Source: Spirochaetales bacterium (GTDB taxonomy: Bacteria; Spirochaetota; Spirochaetia; DSM-27196; SLST01). Taken from it: a stretch of DNA of 14,916 bases. This document shows positions 7,366-13,967 of the stretch, piece after piece (the stretch's first letter is position 1; every line of letters begins with the position of its first letter). The position numbers and the translations under genes are program-made. Under the pieces are notes generated by a model, which made no database searches, was not told the DNA's origin, and was given only the letters and a program-made list of their open reading frames with translations. The DNA lies in the NCBI GenBank assembly GCA_007130265.1, contig SLST01000094.1:1-14916 (forward strand), given 5' to 3'.

Positions 7366-8328
7366 ATGGAAAACACACTGAACCTTCTTTCGCGCAGGGC
7401 GGGCTTCAATACCGCCCTGCGCCACTTCAAGAGCGTCAATGCGTTTGCCCAGGACGTCGGCGAGGGTTACAACCTCGCCGATGTTCTCAACGAGGCGCTC
7501 GAACACGGGACGCTCCACCGGTACCAGGTCCGCGCTATTCTGAACGCGCTTCTCGTCGACAAGCTCGGCTATGTCACCCGTTCGCACAATCTCGAAGCGA
7601 CGGTTGACGACGCGCAGCCGATCATGGAGACCGTTTCGAAGTGGGGCAAGGTTCACGTCGTACTCTGCTACTACCATCCACAGGCAGGCCTGTACGTCAT
7701 CAATCCCGCGAACCCCGCGCATTGGGACGGAGTGCTGCCGCTCGTGCGGGACGAATACTTTCTTATGCTCGTCGGCCCGGCATCCGGGTCGCTCGATCAC
7801 ACGACGCTCGAACGAGCGGCAGATGACGTTCTGAAGGTGGTGTACGGGAAGAGCGTCAAGGATGAATCCGCGTATCGTGGCAGCAGGCGGGTTCTTAAGC
7901 CGGCCGCCGCGGTGCCCAGCTTTGACGAGACACAGAGCACCCCGGCACTCTCGTCCGGTGTCGCGGTGGAAGCGCCGGCTCAGCGTGCGGGCAGCAGAAA
8001 GCGCATAACACCAAAGTATTCGGTGGTCGTCACGAACGAGCTCTTCCACAACGGGAACGTTGAAGCCTGGAAGAAGGTCATCGCCAGCTATCAGGCAAAG
8101 TATCCCGGGCTCGATGTGCTCATCTGGTACGAGAACGAACGGATCAACGACATAAACTCACTTTTCAAGTGGGGCAAGGTCAAGCATGGGGTTCCCATCA
8201 TGTTCAGCGTTGCGGGCGATGAGATCAAGGACGTCCGCAAGCTGCAGCGCTATCTCTATGAGGGAGCGAGTCCCCGATTCGAGGCATTCCTCAAGGGCGG
8301 CTACGACCAGGTGCTGGACCTATTCTGA
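7366..8328 (+). CDS. Uncharacterised 320-residue protein coupled to cfpA
   Basis: I do not recognise this protein's family. It starts 3 bases after the cfpA stop with only a weak AGGG-type ribosome site, so translation is probably coupled to cfpA. It has no signal peptide or membrane helix. The layout suggests two globular parts joined by a low-complexity linker rich in Pro/Ala/Ser (about 180-215): an N-terminal part (1-165) and a C-terminal part (about 220-320, starting PKYSVVVTNELFHNGNVEAW). Each contains a KWGKV motif (residues 92-96 and 268-272) followed by a hydrophobic strand. I recall an unnamed gene between cfpA and the PPDK gene in T. pallidum, and this is likely its equivalent. A role with the filament is inferred only from position. 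Confidence 0.8.
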   Translation: MENTLNLLSRRAGFNTALRHFKSVNAFAQDVGEGYNLADVLNEALEHGTLHRYQVRAILNALLVDKLGYVTRSHNLEATVDDAQPIMETVSKWGKVHVVLCYYHPQAGLYVINPANPAHWDGVLPLVRDEYFLMLVGPASGSLDHTTLERAADDVLKVVYGKSVKDESAYRGSRRVLKPAAAVPSFDETQSTPALSSGVAVEAPAQRAGSRKRITPKYSVVVTNELFHNGNVEAWKKVIASYQAKYPGLDVLIWYENERINDINSLFKWGKVKHGVPIMFSVAGDEIKDVRKLQRYLYEGASPRFEAFLKGGYDQVLDLF

Positions 8329-8372
8329 TGGGCTTAGCGGGCGTCGCGACGTAACCGGTCCTTTGACAGGGT

Positions 8373-8390
8373 TGAGGCCGCGCCGCCTCA
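8373..8390 (+). other. Short hairpin in the gap before the PPDK-like gene
   Basis: TGAGGC (8373-8378) pairs perfectly with GCCTCA (8385-8390) across a 6-base loop. There is no T-run after it, so it is not a standard terminator. It could be a weak attenuator or a processing site in the 91-bp gap (8329-8419), which also holds a 10-bp palindrome CGTCGCGACG at 8342-8351 and no complete promoter. Confidence 0.3.
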
Positions 8391-8419
8391 GGTGATCGCT
8401 CGTACGATGGAGAGAGGGC

Positions 8420-11077
8420 ATGCAGGAGTATTACTCGTTCAGCAGTACTGAATATCTCAGTGATCCGGATATCCTGGAGATCGTCGGCAGTCGCGGTAGG
8501 CGCATCATGGAGCTCGCGTCGCTTGGCGCGCCCATCTCTCCCGGGTTCATCGTGACCAACGACACGCTGAACCTCATCGCCGCCGACGAGGCCGGGGTCT
8601 TCGAGATGCTCAAGGATCCCCTCGCTGATATGGAGGCGATCTTCCTCAAGGAGTTCAACAGCAGCTCGAACCCGTTGCTCATAAAGGTCGTGGAGAGCCC
8701 CATGCTGAACATGGTGAACACGTTCTCCACCATCCACAATATAGGGCTGTCAACGCAGACGGTCGATGGGTTCGCTGCCTACGTCGGAGAGCAGTTTGCC
8801 TACCACGAGTTCGGCAACGCGCTTGCGCACATTGCGGAGATGGAACTGCTGACCGAAGGCGTCCCGGCGCGACGCAAGACGAAGCTCGAGAAGGCAAAGA
8901 AAGAGTTCCACGATGCGGCGGAGAAGGCAGACAGCCGCAAAGCGGTGCTTGATGCCGTCGAGAAGCACGGTGATGTCTTTCCGAGCGAAGTCTTTACCGA
9001 CTGCTACGAGCAGTTTCGCTACGTCCTGAAGACGTATCACAAACTCTTTCAGATCAACCAGAGTTCGAGCGACTCCGCCATCCTTGTTCAGACGATGGTG
9101 TTCGGCAACTTCGGGAAGAACAGCCTTTTCGGGTACTTCCATACCCGTGATATCATCACCGGCGAGAGCGGAATAACCGGCGAGTTCTTCGAGGGATCGT
9201 TCGACGACACCGAAGTCTCCGGCAAGCCGCTCCCAAAGATCGCGAAAGGAGTCAAGACCGAGCTCGACAAGATCGGCTCGGAACTGGAGGCGCACTTTCG
9301 AGAGATCCGGCGCGTTCGGTTCACGATAGAGCAGGGCAAGCTATGGGTCATCGACCAGATGGAGGTGATCAATAAGAGCGCGCAGGCGGAGCTGAAGACC
9401 CTGCTCGATCTGCACAGGAAGAAGGTCATTGACGACCAGTACATCATCGAGACGACCAAGCCTGGTCGGCTGAGCGAGCTGCTCCATCCCGCTCTCGACG
9501 TTCGATCGGTCAAGGATGCCGGCAGTCAGTCCGGGGGTATCGCCGGCTCCGTCGGCGGCGCCATCGGACGGGTGTACTTCGACACCGAGGACCTCATAAA
9601 GGCGTACCGCATGGCCGTTCAGAAGGATGAGGACGCGGACTTCATCCTCGCGATGCCGGCTACCTTCGCCGAAGACGTGAAGGCCATCGAAGTCGCCACG
9701 GGCGTCCTCTCGAGCGAAGGCGGTTACGCGAGCCACGCGCCGGTCGTCGCCCGGAGCCTCGGCAAGGTAGCGCTCGTGAAGCCCGATATCACCTGGGGCG
9801 ACAAGCAGATGAAGATTGGGCGCAAGACGATCAAGCAGGGCGACTACCTCACGCTAAACGTGCCGTACTACGAGGAGCCTACCGTCTACTTCGGTCGCGG
9901 TGAGCTGACGAAGCCGAGTCCCGAGGGCAGCGGTCTACTCGAATTCCTCGATATCTGCGAGAAGCACATCACCCCGGATTTCGACGTTCACTGCAACGGC
10001 GACCAACCGAAGGACGCCGAGCTCGCGAAAAGGTTCCACGCACACGGCATTGGCCTCTGCCGCACCGAGCACATGTTCTTCGCCGAGGACAGGATTCTCA
10101 AGTTCCGGACGATGATCATCGCGGGGAACAGGGAGGACCGGGAGAAGGCGCTCGTCGACCTCAAGAAGTATCAGGTCAAGGACTTCTACGATCTGCTGAA
10201 GATCATGGACGGCTTCCCGGTCACCATCCGCCTGCTCGATGCACCGCTGCATGAGTTCCTTCCGCACACGCGCGAGAGCATGGACGAGTTCATCAAGCAC
10301 TTCCGCAAACAGTACCCCAAGGTAAGCGAGGCCGAGGTTCGCAACCGATGCGATCTGCTGAAGGAATTCAACCCGATGCTCGGCCATCGTGGCATTCGTG
10401 TTGCGATCAGTTACCCCGAGATCTACAACATGCAGGTGGAGGCGATCTTCGAGGCAGCGTACAAGCTCAAGGCCGAAAAGAAGGATCCAAAGCCTGAGAT
10501 CATGATCCCGCTCATCATGAGCGCGCACGAGATGAAGACGATTCGCAACGGCAAGCGCATAGAAGGGAAGGCGATTGTCGGGATCAAGGAGATCGAGGAG
10601 CGGGTGAAGAGGAGGTTCAAGGCCCGGTCGCTCGACTACAAGGTTGGCACGATGATCGAGCTCCCGGCTGCGGCGCTGAACGCCGACAGTATTGCCCAGT
10701 ATGCGGAGTTCTTCAGTTTCGGCACGAACGATCTGACCCAGACGACGAACGGTCTGTCGCGTGACGACTTCAACAGCTTTTTCAGCGACTACAACGAGTT
10801 CGACCTGCTCGAGGCGAATCCGTTCAAGGTGCTCGGGGAACAGGTGAAAGAGCTGATTCGTATTGCCGCCGAACGGGGCCGGTTGACAAGACCCGACATT
10901 TCCATGGGTCTCTGCGGAGAGCATGGTGCAGAACCGGAGAACATCGCCTACGTACGCAGCGTCGGTCTGAACTACACCAGCTGTTCGGCGTACGGGATAC
11001 CCATCGCAAAGCACGCGGTGGCCAAGATGAATGTCGCGGCTGAGGCAGCTGCCAAGGAGGCTGTCGCTGGCGAGTGA
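8420..11077 (+). CDS. Pyruvate phosphate dikinase-like protein with degenerate ATP-grasp domain
   Basis: The length (885 residues) and domain order match PPDK, which interconverts PEP, AMP and PPi with pyruvate, ATP and Pi through a phosphohistidine. Catalytic His439 lies in GGYASHAPVVARSLG. The C-terminal PEP/pyruvate barrel keeps its key residues: Arg548 (GLCRTEHMFF), Arg604 (RLLDAPLHEFLP), Glu747 (GTMIELP), Asn770 (FGTNDLTQ) and Cys832 (LCGEHGAEP). The N-terminal nucleotide half is eroded. GGKG is GSRG (23-26). The conserved SVRSG is KVVES, with Val91 where Arg92 sits. The conserved QGEDVVAG-x-R segment reads FDDTEVSGKP. The fold is still evident (MVFGNFGKNSLFGYFHTR, about residues 231-248). 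The protein may not bind ATP normally. The gene lies downstream of cfpA and the 320-residue gene after a 91-bp gap; the ATG has a GGAGAGAGGG ribosome site (8409-8418). Family certain; present reaction uncertain. Confidence 0.88.
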   Translation: MQEYYSFSSTEYLSDPDILEIVGSRGRRIMELASLGAPISPGFIVTNDTLNLIAADEAGVFEMLKDPLADMEAIFLKEFNSSSNPLLIKVVESPMLNMVNTFSTIHNIGLSTQTVDGFAAYVGEQFAYHEFGNALAHIAEMELLTEGVPARRKTKLEKAKKEFHDAAEKADSRKAVLDAVEKHGDVFPSEVFTDCYEQFRYVLKTYHKLFQINQSSSDSAILVQTMVFGNFGKNSLFGYFHTRDIITGESGITGEFFEGSFDDTEVSGKPLPKIAKGVKTELDKIGSELEAHFREIRRVRFTIEQGKLWVIDQMEVINKSAQAELKTLLDLHRKKVIDDQYIIETTKPGRLSELLHPALDVRSVKDAGSQSGGIAGSVGGAIGRVYFDTEDLIKAYRMAVQKDEDADFILAMPATFAEDVKAIEVATGVLSSEGGYASHAPVVARSLGKVALVKPDITWGDKQMKIGRKTIKQGDYLTLNVPYYEEPTVYFGRGELTKPSPEGSGLLEFLDICEKHITPDFDVHCNGDQPKDAELAKRFHAHGIGLCRTEHMFFAEDRILKFRTMIIAGNREDREKALVDLKKYQVKDFYDLLKIMDGFPVTIRLLDAPLHEFLPHTRESMDEFIKHFRKQYPKVSEAEVRNRCDLLKEFNPMLGHRGIRVAISYPEIYNMQVEAIFEAAYKLKAEKKDPKPEIMIPLIMSAHEMKTIRNGKRIEGKAIVGIKEIEERVKRRFKARSLDYKVGTMIELPAAALNADSIAQYAEFFSFGTNDLTQTTNGLSRDDFNSFFSDYNEFDLLEANPFKVLGEQVKELIRIAAERGRLTRPDISMGLCGEHGAEPENIAYVRSVGLNYTSCSAYGIPIAKHAVAKMNVAAEAAAKEAVAGE

Positions 11078-11128
11078 CGCCGTAGCGAGTGACGCCGTAG
11101 CGAGTGACGCCGTAGCGAGTGACGCCGA
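11070..11128. repeat. 15-bp tandem repeat, about 3.9 copies, spanning a stop codon
   Basis: The unit GCGAGTGACGCCGTA occurs three times exactly (11070-11084, 11085-11099, 11100-11114), and a fourth copy (11115-11128) lacks the last base of the unit. The TGA stop of the PPDK-like gene (11075-11077) is in the first unit. Because the unit is a multiple of three, each copy repeats an in-frame TGA. The copies are identical, which suggests recent slippage or selection. It occupies most of the gap between two convergent genes. Confidence 0.93.
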
Positions 11129-11137
11129 TCGTCGGCG
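11123..11137. terminator. Possible bidirectional hairpin between convergent genes
   Basis: CGCCGA (11123-11128) pairs with TCGGCG (11132-11137) across a 3-base loop, overlapping the last tandem repeat unit. It lies between the ends of the PPDK-like gene (11077) and the J-domain gene (11143), where a shared terminator is expected. There is no T-run on either side, so the terminator role is weakly supported. Confidence 0.3.
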
Positions 11138-11142
11138 CGAGC

Positions 11143-11967
11143 CTACAGGCCGAGCTCGGGCACGCGTTCGGAGATCGCCAGAAGCGCCTGGAAGGCGTCG
11201 AGCAGGCAGAGTTTCATCGCTGTCTCGGTGATCCAGCTCGATTGCTGGTAATTGGTGACCACCGCCATATATTCGTTCAGGCTTACCTTGAGGTTCTGAG
11301 GCGAGGCCAGCTCACCGTGTGGTGACAGTTCGGTGCGGAAGAAGGCGCGTCGGATCGCCGCGTCGAGCGCGCGGCTTCCTTCCTGGTATCGCCGATAGGC
11401 ACCGTGTTCTTCGCGCGAACTCGTTGGAGCAAAGGTGCGGTCGATCTGCATGCACTGGAGAAAGGTGCGGGCGAAACCGGTGAAGATCTCAAGCGTCTCG
11501 CCGTCTACCGGGTTCGGCACGCGCAGCCGTTCCAGCTGGGAGAGCGCCTCCGAAATGCGGCGTACCGCGCTGCGGTAACGAATGCGGGGGGTGCCGCTAC
11601 TGCGCTGATGCGGGTTCTCGAGGCCGTACTGGTAGTAGGTGAACAGGCCGTCGAGAACTCGATTTGCGGTGTTCGAGAAGAGTGCGGTGAAGTCGTCATG
11701 CGCGCGGATCTCCTTGTCGAGGTGGGCCTGAACTTCCTCGTACCGGAGTGCGGCGAGGTGTTCTACGGCTACGTCGTAGGCGGCATTGATCTTCACCATC
11801 GCGGTATGGGCCCACTCGAGGCGATGGGGGTTATAGTCGGGGTGATAGCGTCGAACGAGTCGTCGATAGGCGGAGTTGAGGTCGCGGAGAGACGCCGCAG
11901 GACCAATCTTGAAGAGCGCGAGTGCCTTCTCCTCGGAGATGAAGGCTCGGCCGGTATGCGGCGCCAT
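11143..11967 (-). CDS. J-domain (DnaJ-like) protein with uncharacterised C-terminal region
   Basis: This 274-residue protein has an N-terminal J domain (about residues 13-70) with the HPD motif at 42-44 (RRYHPDYNP) between helix II (DLNSAYRRLVRR) and helix III (HTAMVKINAAYDVAVE). J domains stimulate the ATPase of Hsp70/DnaK and bring it to a client. There is no G/F-rich region, zinc-finger or DnaJ C-terminal domain, so this is a class III (client-specific) J protein. The remaining 200 residues are mostly helical and I do not recognise them. I chose ATG at 11967 rather than the longer frame from 12081: the extra N-terminus would cross the start and promoter of the opposite gene and does not look like protein. 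No ribosome site precedes 11967, and a promoter lies so close that the mRNA may be leaderless. It is convergent with the PPDK-like gene. Confidence 0.85.
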   Translation of the reverse strand: MAPHTGRAFISEEKALALFKIGPAASLRDLNSAYRRLVRRYHPDYNPHRLEWAHTAMVKINAAYDVAVEHLAALRYEEVQAHLDKEIRAHDDFTALFSNTANRVLDGLFTYYQYGLENPHQRSSGTPRIRYRSAVRRISEALSQLERLRVPNPVDGETLEIFTGFARTFLQCMQIDRTFAPTSSREEHGAYRRYQEGSRALDAAIRRAFFRTELSPHGELASPQNLKVSLNEYMAVVTNYQQSSWITETAMKLCLLDAFQALLAISERVPELGL

Positions 11968-11976
11968 AGCTCGCCA

Positions 11977-12005
11977 AGTGTAATGCTTGCCGCAGACTTT
12001 CTCAA
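11977..12005 (-). promoter_or_regulatory. Promoter for the J-domain gene, possibly giving a leaderless mRNA
   Basis: On the minus strand, TTGAGA (12000-12005) and TACACT (11977-11982) are spaced exactly 17 bp. The start would be near 11970, only about 3 bases before the ATG at 11967. No ribosome site is present, which agrees with leaderless or near-leaderless translation. Confidence 0.55.
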
Positions 12006-12019
12006 CGGCTGAAGATGTT

Positions 12020-12048
12020 TTGACGAAGACCACGTTGCGAGATATAGT
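12020..12048 (+). promoter_or_regulatory. Promoter for the 183-residue gene and downstream genes
   Basis: TTGACG (12020-12025) and TATAGT (12043-12048) are spaced 17 bp, one of the best sigma-70 matches in the window. The start would be near 12055, giving a leader of about 13 bases with a GGAGGG ribosome site (about 12059-12064) before the ATG at 12068. It stands back to back with the J-domain promoter; the two -35 boxes are 14 bp apart. Confidence 0.7.
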
Positions 12049-12067
12049 GGAGTTATTCGGAGGGTAC

Positions 12068-12619
12068 ATGGCGCAGATCAAAGACCTTTTCCAGGCCTAC
12101 ATGGCAAGTGAGCTCCCGACCGAGGGCGGACTCATTATCACGTCCTTCTTCGACGAAGAGACTACCTACACGAAGTACGAAGTCACATCGTACAATAACG
12201 TGAAGGACATCTACCGCAATGACGAGGGTATCGTCTTCCAGGCCGATGGGTACAAGCAGTTCGTCATCGTCGAGCCGGCAAGCTACAGTCGGAAGCACAT
12301 GGAGCCTGCGATGCGCGATCGGGGTCACGCGATTCCGTACAGATTCAAGGAAGTGGATTCGCTGGTTACCAAGCGGCAGGACAGGATCATGATGGGCAAG
12401 GAGCCGGTGGTCACGTACACGAGCTTCACGATCCTCCAGCCGGTAGGGGAGAGTTTCGCCTACGTGGTGTTCAAGGAGCCGGATATCCTGCAGACCGTTG
12501 AGGCCTTCTTCGCGAAGAGCCTGTGGCAGGATGCGCGTGTGCCCAAGACCGACGCCGAGAAGGCGGCAAGGACGATCGGTCAGAGTTTGTCGAAGATCCT
12601 GAACCCTGCAGACAACTGA
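12068..12619 (+). CDS. Uncharacterised 183-residue protein
   Basis: I do not recognise this protein's family. It is soluble, without signal peptide or membrane helix. It begins with MAQIKDLFQAYMASEL (amphipathic helix) and has a mixed strand/helix middle with many aromatic residues (Tyr/Phe) and a helical C-terminus (DAEKAARTIGQSLSKIL). I chose ATG 12068 because a GGAGGG site and a strong promoter lie just upstream; a longer frame from 11987 would include the promoter. Its TGA overlaps the ATG of the FAD oxidoreductase by one base (TGATG at 12617-12621), so the two are translated in a coupled way. Whether it is functionally tied to the oxidoreductase or simply shares the promoter is unknown. 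Confidence 0.8.
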   Translation: MAQIKDLFQAYMASELPTEGGLIITSFFDEETTYTKYEVTSYNNVKDIYRNDEGIVFQADGYKQFVIVEPASYSRKHMEPAMRDRGHAIPYRFKEVDSLVTKRQDRIMMGKEPVVTYTSFTILQPVGESFAYVVFKEPDILQTVEAFFAKSLWQDARVPKTDAEKAARTIGQSLSKILNPADN

Positions 12620-13959
12620 TGGCGACTTCTGCTCACCACTGTGACGTCGTCGTCGCCGGCGGCGGCACCGCGGGGCTCGTCGCTGCCCTTGCCGCGGCGC
12701 GTTCCGGCGCCCGCACCACCCTTGTCGAAGCCAAGGGGTACCCCGGCGGGCTCGTCGTCGAGGGTGGAACCGCGCTTCACAGCTACTATAATCTGTGGAA
12801 GGCCTTTCCCGGGGTCGAGAAGCGTCAGATCGTGCGGGGGATCCCGGCGGAGATCGTCGAGAGGCTTGCCGATGTCGGCGGTACGAGCGGGCACGCCGAG
12901 ATGACCTGCGGATACGACTACGACTCGGTGTGCACCGCTGTCGATGTCGAGCTGTACAAGCTCGTTGCGTTCGAGATGCTCGACGAAGCAGGCGTCGATC
13001 TGTGGATGAACACCATGGTGACCGGCGCGGTGACCAGCGGCGGATCGGTCACGTCGGTTCAGACGCAGAGCCGCTGCGGGTCCGAACAGATCGCGTGCTC
13101 AGTCTGTATCGATACGACCGGGTACGGCGACCTAGCGGCAGCCGCCGGTGCGCAGTATTCCGAGCCCAACGACTATCCGGTTGCCAACTCGATGGGCGTT
13201 GGGGGCGTCGATGTGGAGGCCTTTCACGGCTGGCTCGGCGAGCATGGAGCGCTGGCGCAGTACGCCGAAGGCATCCGCGGCGGAGAGACGGGCAAGATCG
13301 TGCGGCTTGACGCCAACCGCAAGCGCCTTCCGGAAGCCTTTCTCCGGGAGGCCGACGCTATAGGTATGGCGATCGTCGTCACGACCGTTCACGACGACTA
13401 CTTCATGTTCGTCAAGATCAACGTCCGGGCTTCAGCGAGTCCGACGGACCGCAGCGCGGCGTCTCGTGCCGAGCTCGAGCTTCGGCGCAGGCAGCACCGC
13501 GCGATCAGGCTGATACGCGAGTGGATACCCGGCGCGGCGAAGGCGTACATCGCGAGGACGAGCCCGTCGCTCTGTATACGGCGGGGTCGCTGCATCGTCT
13601 GTGACTACGATATCACCGCCTCCGACGTCGTCGAGGGTCGTCACTTCTCAGACGACGTTGTCACTTACGGCTTTCACGACTACGCCCCTCGGATCAAGAT
13701 CAGAGACGGCGGCGATTACGGCATTCCCTACCGCGCGTTGATCCCAAAGGGGCTCGACAACCTCTTCGTCGCGGGGATGCTCATCACCTCGGATCACGAG
13801 GCGCACATGTCCACGCGAAACACGGTGTCGTGCATGGCTCAGGGCCAGGCGGTCGGCACGGCCGCCGCACTGTGCAGCGCCGGCGGCTACACGAGTCGCG
13901 AGTTGCCCTACGCCACGCTTCGCCACGCACTGGTGGCCGACGGCGTCTATCTGGTATAG
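12619..13959 (+). CDS. FAD-dependent oxidoreductase (FAD_oxidored family)
   Basis: This 446-residue flavoprotein starts with a dinucleotide-binding Rossmann motif: DVVVAGGGTAGL at residues 9-20, with the acidic strand-end TLVEA (Glu37) that binds the FAD ribose. YPGGLVVEGG (41-50) and the C-terminal YGIPYRAL (367-374), LDNLFVAG (379-386) and MSTRNTVSCMAQGQAVGTAA (397-416) are the flavin-site motifs of the FAD_oxidored (PF12831) type. Members oxidise small molecules, but the substrate cannot be read from sequence. A Cys-containing stretch, LCIRRGRCIVCDYDIT (about 314-329), replaces the usual R-E-S/T-R-R-I-x-G-x-Y segment. The start is ATG 12619, overlapping the previous stop by one base; it has no ribosome site, so translation is coupled. 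The dehydrogenase gene begins 8 bases after its stop, which suggests a shared pathway such as sugar or polyol catabolism (inference). Confidence 0.82.
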   Translation: MATSAHHCDVVVAGGGTAGLVAALAAARSGARTTLVEAKGYPGGLVVEGGTALHSYYNLWKAFPGVEKRQIVRGIPAEIVERLADVGGTSGHAEMTCGYDYDSVCTAVDVELYKLVAFEMLDEAGVDLWMNTMVTGAVTSGGSVTSVQTQSRCGSEQIACSVCIDTTGYGDLAAAAGAQYSEPNDYPVANSMGVGGVDVEAFHGWLGEHGALAQYAEGIRGGETGKIVRLDANRKRLPEAFLREADAIGMAIVVTTVHDDYFMFVKINVRASASPTDRSAASRAELELRRRQHRAIRLIREWIPGAAKAYIARTSPSLCIRRGRCIVCDYDITASDVVEGRHFSDDVVTYGFHDYAPRIKIRDGGDYGIPYRALIPKGLDNLFVAGMLITSDHEAHMSTRNTVSCMAQGQAVGTAAALCSAGGYTSRELPYATLRHALVADGVYLV

Positions 13960-13960
13960 T
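13952..13960 (+). promoter_or_regulatory. Possible extended -10 promoter at the FAD gene stop
   Basis: TGGTATAGT (13952-13960) is an extended -10 pattern (TGN plus TATAGT) that includes the TAG stop of the FAD gene. It ends 7 bases before the ATG at 13968, the spacing expected for a leaderless mRNA, and no ribosome site lies in those 7 bases. No -35 box is seen. It may be chance. Confidence 0.3.
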
Positions 13961-13967
13961 CTGGCGC

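Noticed and set aside
8363..8368. Perfect TTGACA -35 box before the PPDK-like gene.
   Set aside because: No -10 box lies 15-19 bp downstream (the sequence there is the GC hairpin). TACGAT at 8403-8408 is about 34 bp away, too far to pair with it.
9935..11014. A 359-codon minus-strand frame.
   Set aside because: Shadow of the PEP-binding barrel of the PPDK-like gene, which carries all the catalytic motifs on the plus strand.
11031..11231. A small plus-strand frame reading the 15-bp repeats as SDAVA units.
   Set aside because: It overlaps the end of two convergent genes, and its repeats are explained by the DNA repeat. No independent sign of translation.
11968..12081. N-terminal extension of the J-domain protein to ATG 12081.
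   Set aside because: It would run through both divergent promoters and into the start of the opposite gene; the J-domain protein is complete from 11967.
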